The notes beneath the pieces are model-generated. The model was not told the origin of the DNA, ran no database searches, and was given only the letters and a program-made list of their open reading frames with translations. DNA of 64,000 nucleotides from Aureimonas sp. AU20 (GTDB lineage Bacteria; Pseudomonadota; Alphaproteobacteria; Rhizobiales; Rhizobiaceae): positions 1,054,001 through 1,118,000 of the forward strand of contig NZ_CP006367.1 of assembly GCF_001442755.1 (NCBI RefSeq). Direction: 5' to 3'. Shown here piece by piece: positions 1 through 8,841 of this stretch (the first letter of the stretch is position 1; each line of letters begins with the position of its first letter). The position numbers and the translations under genes were made by a program.

Positions 1-515
1 GCGAGATGGCTATGCGGGATCTCCTGCGCGAAGCGCAGCATGATGTCGGACAGGGCGCGGCGGCGGTTGCCGGCCAGGTGCTGGAGATCGTAGCCGTAGG
101 AGAACAGCGTTTCCGTGCCGCCGAACTCCAGCCACCATTCGGGGTCGACCGAACCCTCCACGAAGCGCAGCAGCATGTCGTCGTGGTTGCCGCGCAGGCA
201 GACGCGGCGAAAGCCCTCGGGCGGCGGGGCAATGAGATGATCCAGCACGCCAGCGCTGTTCGGCCCCCGGTCGACATAGTCGCCCAGCATGACGATGAGC
301 TTCAGGCCGGGCGTGCGCTTGCCGTCGGCCACGATCCGCTTTTCCAGCTGCTGCAGCTTGTCGAGGCAGCCATGCACGTCGCCGATCGCATAGATCAGGG
401 TCGGCTCGCCCGGCAGCGCGAGCCGGGGAAGAGGCTCGCGCCCAGGTTCGCTGCGCGAAGGCTTGGCGCGTCCGTTCGAAAGCGCAAGCAGCCGCTTGCT
501 GAACCAGTTCACCAT
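1..515 (-). CDS. Metallophosphoesterase (serine/threonine phosphatase-like), 3' end cut off
   Basis: The visible 171 residues are the N-terminal part of a calcineurin-like metallophosphoesterase. All early metal-binding motifs are present: GDVHG (residues 45-49), GDYVDRG (78-84) and RGNHDD (about 109-114). This spacing is typical of PPP-type bacterial phosphatases such as ApaH/PrpE-like enzymes, which hydrolyse phosphoproteins or dinucleoside polyphosphates in the cytoplasm. The ATG is at 515-513. A GGAGG lies directly against it, so the adjacent GTG or a GTG four codons upstream could be the real start. The gene runs off the left edge. The family is clear; the substrate is not. Confidence 0.85.
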   Translation of the reverse strand, partial: MVNWFSKRLLALSNGRAKPSRSEPGREPLPRLALPGEPTLIYAIGDVHGCLDKLQQLEKRIVADGKRTPGLKLIVMLGDYVDRGPNSAGVLDHLIAPPPEGFRRVCLRGNHDDMLLRFVEGSVDPEWWLEFGGTETLFSYGYDLQHLAGNRRRALSDIMLRFAQEIPHSHL

Positions 516-856
516 CCTCCGCTTCACCGTTCTTGCCAAATCGCTGTTTCCCTCATGCGGGCCTCGTTATAGGGAAGAGCGGCGGACCGTGCGACGGGTT
601 TGAGGCTAGAGCTTGTTATGAACCGAGGACGCACCCCCGCTGGGGGCAGCCAAGTCCGGCACGGCTCCAGCCTCAGGGTGTCCAGCGTTTCGCAGGCACC
701 GAACCGACCGGACAGGCAACGCCGCGCGGCCCGATACGCTCCCCGAAATCGCCACTGGTTGGGAGAGGTCTGGGGACCGTTGTGCGGCTTTTCAGAGCAG
801 GTTGCGCGGCTCCGTCGCAAACCGGAGCGGAGCTCAATGCACACGAGGCGGATGCG
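516..856. other. Gene-free stretch between divergent genes
   Basis: These 341 bases separate the phosphatase (-) from the polymerase (+) and must carry both promoters. The only structure seen is a short GC hairpin at 634-646 (five C, GCT, five G). The open frame of the next gene extends upstream through this region but lacks membrane-protein character before the ATG at 857. No convincing promoter boxes were recognised. Confidence 0.4.
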
Positions 857-2326
857 ATGGCCGGCTTGATCGGCGCCCGGCTCGACCCGCGTCGGCTGGG
901 GCGCCTCGCGTTCTGTTTGGTGCTGGCGGCCGGCTTCGTTTGGAAGGCGGCCGCGACGCCTATTCCGGCTCTTTTGTCGGCGCTCGCCTTCGCGCTTCTG
1001 GCGTCAGCTGCGACGTTCTGCCGGCCGGCCGGCGGGGCGGGCCGCCTGTTCGACCGCGCGCTTCTAATCGGCGGCGCTCTAGCCCTCTTCGCGCTGTTTC
1101 AGGCGTTTCGCGTCGAGGGAAATCCCTTGGCCCATCCCGTCTGGAGCGAGGCCTCACCCTTTCTCGGCGCGTTGCCCGGCGCCATCTCCGTCGCGCCCTA
1201 CGCGACGCTTCAGGCCATGCCGACCGCGCTCGCGCCCTTTCTCGCCTTCGCCGCGACGCTCGCCTTTTTCCACGACGATCGCTCGGCGACGCGGCTGCTG
1301 CGCCTTCTGGCGCTGCTCGGCGGAGCCTTCGCGGCCTTCGGCCTCGTGCAGGTCACGCTCGCGCCCGGCAGCCTGCTCCTGTTCGAGAAGCAGCATTATC
1401 TCGACAGTCTCACCGGCTTCTGGGTGAACCGAAACGCGGCCGGCGCGCTGCTGGGCGTCGCCAGCCTTGCCGCGCTCGCCTGGCTGGTGGACGCGGTGAA
1501 GGGGCTCGATCTCAGCCCGCGAACGCGGCTCCTGCCGGAGGACGGCGCCTTTTCGATTTCGCCCGACCGGCTGCTGCCGGCGGGGATTCTGGTGCTCTGC
1601 GTGCTCGCGCTGTTTCTCAGCAAATCGCGCGGAGCGCTGATGGCGACGGTCGGCGCCTATGCCGTGGTTCTGCCGCTGATCCTGCATGATCTCGGCAGCC
1701 GGCGCGGCACGGGCCATCGTGATGGGCCGGCGGATCGGCCGAGCCGCGTCCGGCGCTTCCTGCTCGCCGCCGCGTCCGGTCTGCTTCTGGTCGGGCTCGT
1801 GGTCGGCCTGTTCGGCGGCCTGTCCAGCGCGCGCCTCGCGCAAGAGGGCGTGGACGACGGACGCCTATGCTTCTACCGCGCGGCGCTGGAGGCCATTCGC
1901 GATCGCCCCGCGTTCGGGTTCGGTCTCGGCACGTTCGACTGGGTCTTCCCCGCCTATCGGCAGGCCGACTGCGCGGCGCTGCCGGTCAGCGTGTCGCGGG
2001 CGCACAATGTCTATCTGGAAGCGCTGGTGGATCTCGGCCTGCCGTTCCTGCTCCTCGCCTTTTGTCTGGTCGGCGCGCTTCTCCATATGCTGCTTGCGGG
2101 ATACCGCGCCCGCATCCGCCGCCGGCATGTGCCGATCGTCGGGCTGGGCGTGGTGATCCTTCTGGCGCTGCACGGCCTCGTGGACTTCTCGCTGCAAGTG
2201 CCCGGCATGGCGCTGTATGCCGCCGCCTTTTTGGGCGCGGTGGGCACGATCGGCTCCCGGCGCGCCGCCGGGCGGGGCGCAAGGCGAGAGGCGGCGCGCG
2301 CGAGCGCCGCTCAGCCCGCCGTTTGA
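857..2326 (+). CDS. O-antigen ligase / Wzy-like polysaccharide polymerase
   Basis: A 489-residue polytopic inner-membrane protein with about ten hydrophobic segments. It matches the Wzy_C/O-antigen ligase superfamily in layout: a large loop, the segment NRNAAGALLG in the middle (family members often have an invariant N near here), SKSRGA before a helix, and HNVYLEALVDLGLP near the C-terminus, which is the usual HN-YLE signature. In an EPS locus this family polymerises lipid-linked repeat units (ExoQ-type) or ligates glycans. The ATG at 857 was chosen because GAGG lies 8 nt upstream and the first helix follows. Its last 16 bases overlap the convergent neighbour. Polymerase rather than ligase is inferred from the wza/wzc context. 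Confidence 0.8.
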   Translation: MAGLIGARLDPRRLGRLAFCLVLAAGFVWKAAATPIPALLSALAFALLASAATFCRPAGGAGRLFDRALLIGGALALFALFQAFRVEGNPLAHPVWSEASPFLGALPGAISVAPYATLQAMPTALAPFLAFAATLAFFHDDRSATRLLRLLALLGGAFAAFGLVQVTLAPGSLLLFEKQHYLDSLTGFWVNRNAAGALLGVASLAALAWLVDAVKGLDLSPRTRLLPEDGAFSISPDRLLPAGILVLCVLALFLSKSRGALMATVGAYAVVLPLILHDLGSRRGTGHRDGPADRPSRVRRFLLAAASGLLLVGLVVGLFGGLSSARLAQEGVDDGRLCFYRAALEAIRDRPAFGFGLGTFDWVFPAYRQADCAALPVSVSRAHNVYLEALVDLGLPFLLLAFCLVGALLHMLLAGYRARIRRRHVPIVGLGVVILLALHGLVDFSLQVPGMALYAAAFLGAVGTIGSRRAAGRGARREAARASAAQPAV

Positions 2327-3228
2327 AGAAAGCGCACGGGCTTTCGCGGCGAAGGGGGCAGGGGGTGGCGCGCGTCGAAGCCGCAGGCTTCCACGGGAAG
2401 CGCCGGCGCCTCGGCGGCCCGCGCCAGAAGCTCGGTGACCTGAGCCTGTTCGAGCTTGGCCGCGCGGGCCAGAAGGGGCTCTCGCCGATCCAGGGGGACG
2501 GCGCTGAGCACGCCCACAAGTCCAACCCGCGTCTCCGGCCGGTCGAGCGCGGCGAGAAGCGCGAGGCTGTCGTCCGGCGCGCCGCCGGCCAGGAAGCGGC
2601 AGAGATCAACCCGCAGGAGCGGATCGGCGAGCTGCTCCGGTAGATCGGGGCTTTGGGCTAGCGACACCCAGCGCAGCGCCATGGCTGCGCCCTCATAGGG
2701 GGTCTGGCGCGCCGACAGGCGCATCATCGCGCCGTAGCGCACCGGCTCGAACGCGGCCAGGAACTCCAGCGAGGCAAGGCGCGCCCAGGTCTGGCCGTCC
2801 AGCGGCGCGCAGGCGAGCGAGGCGCGCGCGGCCGCGTCCGCTGCCTCGAAGCGCTGGAGGCGCGTGTCGAGATCGACCCCGTCCGCCACGTCGCGCTCGA
2901 GCAGGAACAAGGCGGCACTGAGCCGGGCGCGCAGCGGGCGCTCGGCGCAGCCGGAGCCGGCGGGCGAGGCCGCTTCCAGAACCGCACGCGAGGTGGGCGC
3001 GATGCGGGGCAGGGCGCGCGCCGCCTCCAGCGCCTCGGCCGTGCGCGTCAGCGGCAGAGCCGAAATCTCCGCCCGGAGAAAGCCGAGCGAGAGCGCGCCG
3101 ACTACGGCCGCGAGCGCCAGCGCGATCAGGCTCGGGCGTCGCCGCGCTAGGCGCTGGCTCGGCGAGGACGGGCCGGGCTCCCGGCGGTCTTCGGTGCCGG
3201 CCGATCGGGGCGAACGCTCCCTTGGCAT
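2311..3228 (-). CDS. Hypothetical single-TM protein at the end of the EPS export operon
   Basis: A 305-residue Ala/Leu/Arg-rich protein that I do not recognise. A basic, Pro/Ser-rich N-terminus (residues 1-32) precedes one membrane helix (about 33-52), and the rest is predicted to be a helical periplasmic domain. Two Cys residues (in GSGCAERPL and LACAPL) could form a disulfide. It starts 18 bp after the Wzc-like kinase gene on the same strand, so it is the fourth gene of the export operon. It may be an accessory to chain-length control or polymerisation, but this rests on position only. Its 3' end overlaps the polymerase gene by 16 bp tail to tail. Confidence 0.7.
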   Translation of the reverse strand: MPRERSPRSAGTEDRREPGPSSPSQRLARRRPSLIALALAAVVGALSLGFLRAEISALPLTRTAEALEAARALPRIAPTSRAVLEAASPAGSGCAERPLRARLSAALFLLERDVADGVDLDTRLQRFEAADAAARASLACAPLDGQTWARLASLEFLAAFEPVRYGAMMRLSARQTPYEGAAMALRWVSLAQSPDLPEQLADPLLRVDLCRFLAGGAPDDSLALLAALDRPETRVGLVGVLSAVPLDRREPLLARAAKLEQAQVTELLARAAEAPALPVEACGFDARHPLPPSPRKPVRFLQTAG

Positions 3229-3246
3229 CGAGCGGCGCTCTGTCCG

Positions 3247-5541
3247 TCAGTTCCGGTAATAGGCGTCGTAGCGCGAGGAATAGTACTCCGACGAGCCATA
3301 GGCGCGATAGAGCTTCATCCTGCTGCTGTCGGACTTGGTTAGGACGATGCCGAGGCACTTGGCGGCGACCGTCGGATTGTTGCGCAGGATGCTGCGCACG
3401 ACATGGCGCGCCGTGCGGCCCCATTCCACCACGAAGACGAAGGCGTCGACCCGGTGCGCGAAGGCCTTGGCGTCCACGATGGCGCCGAGCGGCGGCAGGT
3501 CCACCAGCACATAGTCGAAATGGGCGCGGGCTTCCTTCATCAGGGCGCCCATGCTGGCCGAGCTTAGAAGCTCGCTGGAATGCGAGATGCGCTGCTTCAT
3601 CACGGCGGGCAGCACGGCTAGCCGGCCCGAGGCGTCCCACAGGAGATGCGGCGCGGCGTCGCCGCGCCCGTCGAGAATGGTTTCCACGAGGCCCGTTTCG
3701 GGCCGGGTGGCGAGGCTGCGGGTGAGGCCGGGATTGCGCAGATCGCCGTCGATCAGGATCGTGCGCCGATCCTGCGAGGACAGGAGAACGGCAAGGTTGG
3801 AGGAGGTCGTGGACTTGCCCTCGGAGGGAAGGCACGACACGATTCCGATTACCTTGGAGCGCTCGTCCGGCAGGCTGACATCGGCGGCGATGCGCACGTT
3901 GCGCAGCGTTTCGGCGAAGGAGGACATGGGGTGGTCGCGCGTGTGCGCGGCTATCGCCCCCGGCGCCCAGAGAACGCCGCCCGCGGCCAACGCGCCGGCT
4001 TCCGAGACCTGTCGCGGATTGGGCTTGACCAGCGGCAGGTAGCCCAGGAACTCGAGGCCCGTCTCGCGGATGACCTGATCGCCGACGCGGAAGAAGCGAT
4101 CGCGATACTCGCGCCAGGCGCCCGCCGCCGTTCCGGCGCCGATGCCGAGGAAGGTGAAGAAGGCCAGCATCAGCGGCTTCTTGGGCGCGCTCGCCTTCTG
4201 CGGCACCTCGGCCCGGGTGATGATCCGCGCCTGCGTCACCGGGAAGGACTGCTGCTGGATCGTTTCCTGGTAGCGCTGGAGGAAGGTCTCGTAGAGCGTC
4301 TTGAAGGCCTGCGACTGGCGCTCCAACTCGCGCAGGCGCACCTGAGTGGTGTTGGCGTCGGCGTTCACCGCCAGGGACTGCGTGAGGTTGGCTTCGAGCG
4401 ACTGCTCGCGCGCCAGCGCCACCTTGTAGGCGTTGCCGTAGCTTTCCGAGATGCGGCCAAGCTCGGCGAAGATCAGCCGCTCGTAATCCTTCATCTGGTC
4501 GCGCAGGCGCACCGCCTGCACGTGGTTGGCGCCGAGCTTGGCGCTGATATCGGCCTCGCGGCGCGAGGCCGAGAGATATTGCTCGCGCAGGCTGTTGATC
4601 GTGGTGCTGACCAGCGCGTCGTTCACCACCGCGTCGGTCCGCCCGCTTTCCATCAGGCCGCGAATCTGGTCGTAGCGCGCCTTGGCCTCGGCGGTTTCGG
4701 CCTTGGCCGTCACCAGCTGCGAGCTGACGCCGGTCAGCTGCTGCTCGCTGACGAGCTGGCCGTTGCTGGCGATCAGGTTGTTGTCGGTGCGGAACTTCTC
4801 GACCGCGAGATCGGCGTCGTAGGACTGGCGCTGCAACTCGGCGATGCGGTCCTGCAGCCAGTTGCCGGCCCGGCGCGTCGCGTCGTACTTCGCCTCCAAC
4901 TGGTCGTCGAGATAGGCGTCGGCATAGCCCTGCGCGATCTGCTGGGCGAGAACCGGCGTTCCCGCCTTGTATTGCAGGTTCAGCACATAGGTGCGCCCGA
5001 CGCGCTCGACCTCGACATTGCGCACGAGGCGCGAGGCGGCCTCGGCGATCCGCTCCTCGTCCGAGCTCGGGTCGATCTCGGGCGACCAGAACAGGCTCGG
5101 CAGGAAGGTCACGAGGCTCTTCACCGCCCCGGTGATGCGCCCGATGACGGAAGGGGAGGCCTTCATGAAGGCCTCGTTCTCGGCGAGATGCAGCCGCTTG
5201 GCCACGCTTTCCGCCAGATGGGTCGACTTCAGAAGCTCGACCTGGCTCAGCATCTGCGCCTCGTCCTGAAGGATCGCGGTCGGCTCGCTGAACTGGTCCG
5301 TCAGGCGCGGCGCGCCCTTGTCGATGAAAATGTCGGCGGAGGCGGTGTAGACGGGAACGGCGGTCAGGATATAGGCGACGCCGAGAAGCAGACCGCCCAG
5401 CGCACAGGCGATGACGAGCTTGTATTGCCGGCGAACGGCCGAGAGAATCCGCTCGAAATCGATCAATCCACCCAACTGGTGATCGTCCGCCGCCTCGGAC
5501 GATCGAACGTCGGGGGCACGGGTCTCGGGGAAATGCAGCAC
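3247..5541 (-). CDS. Wzc/ExoP-like polysaccharide co-polymerase with tyrosine autokinase domain
   Basis: A 764-residue fusion of a Wzz chain-length domain and a cytoplasmic BY-kinase. Two TM helices (about 40-60 and 465-485) flank a long coiled-coil-rich periplasmic segment. The kinase has Walker A PSEGKSTT (about 572-579), Walker A' ILIDGDLRNP (595-604) and Walker B YVLVDLPPLG (677-686). It ends in a tyrosine cluster, seven Tyr in the last 20 residues, the autophosphorylation sites that tune polymer length in Wzc/ExoP. The GTG at 5541, with AGGA 7 nt upstream, was chosen. An in-frame ATG at 5649 exists, but it would put an AT-rich, promoter-like stretch (about 5598-5640) inside the gene. It is co-directional with the Wza-like gene. 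Confidence 0.9.
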   Translation of the reverse strand: MLHFPETRAPDVRSSEAADDHQLGGLIDFERILSAVRRQYKLVIACALGGLLLGVAYILTAVPVYTASADIFIDKGAPRLTDQFSEPTAILQDEAQMLSQVELLKSTHLAESVAKRLHLAENEAFMKASPSVIGRITGAVKSLVTFLPSLFWSPEIDPSSDEERIAEAASRLVRNVEVERVGRTYVLNLQYKAGTPVLAQQIAQGYADAYLDDQLEAKYDATRRAGNWLQDRIAELQRQSYDADLAVEKFRTDNNLIASNGQLVSEQQLTGVSSQLVTAKAETAEAKARYDQIRGLMESGRTDAVVNDALVSTTINSLREQYLSASRREADISAKLGANHVQAVRLRDQMKDYERLIFAELGRISESYGNAYKVALAREQSLEANLTQSLAVNADANTTQVRLRELERQSQAFKTLYETFLQRYQETIQQQSFPVTQARIITRAEVPQKASAPKKPLMLAFFTFLGIGAGTAAGAWREYRDRFFRVGDQVIRETGLEFLGYLPLVKPNPRQVSEAGALAAGGVLWAPGAIAAHTRDHPMSSFAETLRNVRIAADVSLPDERSKVIGIVSCLPSEGKSTTSSNLAVLLSSQDRRTILIDGDLRNPGLTRSLATRPETGLVETILDGRGDAAPHLLWDASGRLAVLPAVMKQRISHSSELLSSASMGALMKEARAHFDYVLVDLPPLGAIVDAKAFAHRVDAFVFVVEWGRTARHVVRSILRNNPTVAAKCLGIVLTKSDSSRMKLYRAYGSSEYYSSRYDAYYRN

Positions 5542-5792
5542 GGGGCGATCCTGTTCGAAACGGACGGGGCCGATCCTACCCCGTTCCGGCGCATTCGCAC
5601 ATGCAATAAAGTTTAAATTATGTAGGTTTCGCGTTCCGCGGGCCGCCATTCAACAGGTTTGGCCGGCTATGGATCGAAGCTGCTGGCGGGTTGCGCGAGG
5701 CGACACGGCACTTTGCCTCGGCATCTCGGCCAAGGGATTGTTGCGATGCAGCGATAACCTGGGGTGGCGGGGCGATCGGGTCGCGCCGACCC

Positions 5793-6806
5793 TCAGCTCG
5801 ACGGGCTGGCGTCCCGGTTTTCGGTGACGGGCGGCAGCGTCGTCGGGGCGGTGGTGATGTTGGTCGTGTTGGTGGTGTTGTTGATCGTCGTCGTGCCGGC
5901 GGGCGCGCCGAGAAGAACGAAGCTCGTGCCGCCGGACCCCGAGCCTTCGGTGAAGGACAGCGAGGTCGAGGGGCGCGAGGCGCTGGAGCCGGCGTCCGTG
6001 TTGGCCACCGTGCTGTTGCTGCCGGCGCCGTTGGAGGTGCCCGCCGCGCCGCCGCCCGAAAGCGAGCCCGCGCCGCCACCGGCGCCGCCGCCGGCCGCGC
6101 CACCACCCCCGCCGCCACCGCCCGCCGCGCCGAGCGCGGCCGTGGCGGGCTGGGCCAGGGCGGTGGTGAAGGCCGCGATCAGCGCCGGGTTGGCGGAGGC
6201 TGCGACGGTTTCCTGAATGAAGGCGGCATAGGACGGGGCGATGGACTGTCCGGCCTGCGCGGCGCGGGCGAGCCCGGCGCCGATCGCGGCGCGCTGCGAC
6301 GGCGACAGGCCATCCCCGGTGGACAGCGTCAGAAGCGCCGGCAGCGCCTCGGCCGAGGAGGCCGCGAGGCGGCGCACTTGGTTGGCCATGGCCGCGCCGC
6401 CCTCGGGATAGGTCGAGAGCATCTGCGCGGGATTGTCGAGAAACGCCCGCAGTTCGATGTCGCCGACCCGGCCGGGGCCGGTGAGATAGGCGGCCGGCGG
6501 CGTCGCGCCGCTATTGGGCGCGAGCGCGGCGACTTCCTGCGGCGCCGGGCTGCCTGCCGGGGCGCCGGTGGGCGGCGCGGCCTCGGCGGTGGGGCTGACA
6601 TTGGCCTGCGGCTCGGCTGTCGTTGATGCTGCCTGGGAGGGCGCTGCCTGGGAGGGCGATCCCTCGGAGGGCGATCCTTGAGTGGGCACGGGCGACGAGG
6701 CAGCGGGCGATGCGGGCGCGCCTGCGTCCTGCGCCAGCGCCGCGAGGTTGAGGCCGAGCGTCAGGGAAAGGGCTGCCGAGGCGGACAGGAGAAGGGAGCG
6801 GGTCAT
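5793..6806 (-). CDS. Secreted low-complexity Gly/Ala/Ser/Thr-rich protein
   Basis: A 337-residue protein with a clear Sec signal peptide (residues 1-25, cut after AALA). It then has a Pro/Ser/Ala-rich linker containing a short GSPSEGSPSQAAPSQAA-type repeat (about 43-60), a compact Ala-rich helical middle (about 85-220), a glycine-rich run (about 226-256) and a Thr/Asn-rich tail (TTTINNTTNTTNITT). I do not recognise a family. It lies between the Wza-like and Wzc-like genes on the same strand, so it is likely co-transcribed and exported to the periplasm or surface. It could be a cell-envelope linker or a matrix protein. The function is unknown. Confidence 0.75.
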   Translation of the reverse strand: MTRSLLLSASAALSLTLGLNLAALAQDAGAPASPAASSPVPTQGSPSEGSPSQAAPSQAASTTAEPQANVSPTAEAAPPTGAPAGSPAPQEVAALAPNSGATPPAAYLTGPGRVGDIELRAFLDNPAQMLSTYPEGGAAMANQVRRLAASSAEALPALLTLSTGDGLSPSQRAAIGAGLARAAQAGQSIAPSYAAFIQETVAASANPALIAAFTTALAQPATAALGAAGGGGGGGGAAGGGAGGGAGSLSGGGAAGTSNGAGSNSTVANTDAGSSASRPSTSLSFTEGSGSGGTSFVLLGAPAGTTTINNTTNTTNITTAPTTLPPVTENRDASPSS

Positions 6807-6901
6807 GACGGCATTCGTCCTATGGAGGCGGAATGCCTCGGCGCGGAATCGATTGGCCCGGACGCCGGCGAGACGTTCCGGGCCGCTGATGCGCTAGGGC
6901 C

Positions 6902-8110
6902 TCAGCGCAGGGTTCTCTCGGCGTTGCGAACCAGCACGGCGTCGGTCGCCGGGCCGGCGACGCCGGACGTCACCGTGTTCACGACCGCGAGGAACTTCGT
7001 CACCTCGGCCGAGTCGGAGTTCGAGATATAGAGAATGTCCTTGTCGCGCATCCCGAATTTCTGCGCGAGGAACAATCCGTCAGGCTTGCGCAGGTTCAGG
7101 CGGAAGATCACCGGGAACTGCCCGTCGCCGCCCTTGGTGACGCCGGTCTGAACGCCCATGCGCGCCAGGGTCTGCGCGTCCACGAGACGATACAGGAAGA
7201 CCTGGGCGGGGTCCGCGCGGCTGTCGAGCAGGCCGCCGACCTTGCCGATGGCCTCGGCCAGCGTGAGGTTCGACTCGTCGAAATCCACGCGCCCCGACAG
7301 ACCCGAAGCGCCGAAGGCCAGGAATGTGCGACGCTCGCGGTTCACGTAGACCACATCGCCTGGATACAGGAAGATGTTCTCGCGCGGGTTGGACAAAAGC
7401 TCCTCGAAGGGCACCGTCGCCGTGGTGCTGCCGCGCTGGAGCGTGACGTAGCTTTCGCGGCCCGGCGCGCTGAGGCCCCCGGCCCCGGAGATCGCGTCCA
7501 GCACCCGCTCGCCGTTCGGATTGATCTCGATCTTGGCCGCCCCGTTCACATCGCCCAGAACGGAAATCTGGCTGGACCGGCTTTGCACGAGGTTGATGAC
7601 GACCTGCGGCTCGATGGCGCGGTCGGCGAGGCGCTGCTCGATATCGGCGCGAATCTCTTCCGGCAGGCGGCCGGCGGCACGGATCGCCCCGGCATAGGGC
7701 ACGTTGATCTGGCCGCGCGTGTCGACCGTCTGGTTCGGCAGGGTGATGAAGTTGCCCGGGCGGCTGCCCGCGTCGGCGGGAATGAACAAGCCGCCGGCGG
7801 CCGACTCGAACAAGGTGATCGACACCACGTCGCCCACGCCCAGCGGCAGGCTCGGCGGCCCCTTGCGGCTCGGGCCGAAACCCGTGCTCAGCGTCTTGTT
7901 GGCTTCCAGCGGGAAGAAGCCCAGGACGTTGGCGGTGAGATCCACCAGCGCATAGGGGGTCTGCTCGGTCTTCTGGGCGGCGAGGTACACGGAAGCCTGC
8001 CGCTCGATCGCCTGATCGTCCGGCCCGGAGCGCGGCAACGTCGAGCAGCCCGACAAGGCGAGCAAGGCTGACGCAACGCTCGCGAAATAGGCTTTGCCGT
8101 AAGACCGCAT
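6902..8110 (-). CDS. Polysaccharide export outer-membrane lipoprotein (Wza family)
   Basis: A 402-residue lipoprotein with a signal peptide ending in lipobox LSGC (Cys about 22). It contains a Poly_export domain (about 90-170, VGDVVSITLFESAAGGLF...) followed by SLBB-type repeats (QISVLGDVNGAAKIEINPNGERVLDAISGAGGL and YPGDVVYVNRE). This is the layout of Wza/ExoF/KpsD proteins, which form the octameric outer-membrane channel for capsule or EPS. It is the first gene of a minus-strand operon followed by the Gly-rich protein, the co-polymerase/kinase and a one-TM protein. The ATG at 8110 directly precedes the signal peptide. Confidence 0.9.
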   Translation of the reverse strand: MRSYGKAYFASVASALLALSGCSTLPRSGPDDQAIERQASVYLAAQKTEQTPYALVDLTANVLGFFPLEANKTLSTGFGPSRKGPPSLPLGVGDVVSITLFESAAGGLFIPADAGSRPGNFITLPNQTVDTRGQINVPYAGAIRAAGRLPEEIRADIEQRLADRAIEPQVVINLVQSRSSQISVLGDVNGAAKIEINPNGERVLDAISGAGGLSAPGRESYVTLQRGSTTATVPFEELLSNPRENIFLYPGDVVYVNRERRTFLAFGASGLSGRVDFDESNLTLAEAIGKVGGLLDSRADPAQVFLYRLVDAQTLARMGVQTGVTKGGDGQFPVIFRLNLRKPDGLFLAQKFGMRDKDILYISNSDSAEVTKFLAVVNTVTSGVAGPATDAVLVRNAERTLR

Positions 8111-8487
8111 ACAAAACCTCTCATCCCGTCCGACGGCTTGCTGCCGTGCATCACGGTGCTTGGACCCGCTTCTTGCTTCGCGGAAGAACCGCGCCGCAGC
8201 GCCAGAACGCCCCTCCCGGCGAGGCTTGCGGGCTCGCCGTGGTAAAGGGCCGCTTAACGCGGCGTCATTTTTCTTCGGACTCAGATACCTAAAAAAGCCG
8301 GGTCAAGCGAATCTTCTCGCGATTTCGGGTGAAGAACCCTGTGGGTGATGTCGCACCGCAACAGAATTTAGGGTTCCGGGCAACTTCGCGGAGGTCGAAA
8401 AGCGGCCTTCTTATCCCCGATCTTTCCCCGATTTATCCCCCTCGCGCGCCGCGCCCCTACTCATGGGCCTCCCAACTCGGAGGTCCA
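8111..8487. promoter_or_regulatory. Divergent intergenic region between the Wza-like operon and the esterase-like pair
   Basis: These 377 bases must hold the start signals for the export operon (-) and for the two-gene unit beginning at 8488 (+). The region has a local drop in GC (about 8264-8300, with runs of T and A) and a short inverted repeat GCCGC-TTAAC-GCGGC near 8250. No known operator was recognised. Short open frames here (for example 8160-8348) have no coding character. Confidence 0.4.
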
Positions 8488-8841
8488 ATGCGAGCGTTTA
8501 TCGAGAACTTTCCCTTCAGCTCCAATCGGCCAGCGCTGGCGCCCGTCTTTCCCGACTATGTGGAGGAGGTGAAGCTCAGCGCCGACACCTCGACCCTCGT
8601 TCCGCTTCCCGACGGAGCGCGCTTCGCGCTCTTCTCGTTCGACGGTCATGTGCGGGTGCGCCTCGGCACGAAGACCACGAGCCTGTCCGATCCGCGCACC
8701 ACCAGCGACGGCTCGGGCGCGGAGTGGAATCCGGCGGCGCGCCGCATTCCCGAATTCCTGCCCGACGGCGTCACGCGCCCGACGCATCTATGCCTTCGCG
8801 CGCCGGCCGCGACGGTCGGCTCGGTGTCGTTCTACGCATGA
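8488..8841 (+). CDS. Small phage-structural-like protein
   Basis: A 117-residue, beta-rich protein with no signal peptide or TM helix. The pattern of LPDGARFALFSFDGHVRVRLG, then DGSGAEWNPAARRIPEF, then THLCLRAPAATVGSVSFYA resembles small proteins that sit next to tail-fibre or baseplate genes in prophages and tailocins. That resemblance is from memory of family style, not a search. The ATG at 8488 is preceded by GGAGGTCCA. Its stop codon overlaps the start of the next gene (ATGA at 8838-8841), so the two are translationally coupled. Confidence 0.65.
   Translation: MRAFIENFPFSSNRPALAPVFPDYVEEVKLSADTSTLVPLPDGARFALFSFDGHVRVRLGTKTTSLSDPRTTSDGSGAEWNPAARRIPEFLPDGVTRPTHLCLRAPAATVGSVSFYA

Noticed and set aside
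8160..8348. Short frame in the 8.1-8.5 kb divergent region
   Set aside because: No ribosome site and no coding composition; it overlaps the expected promoters.
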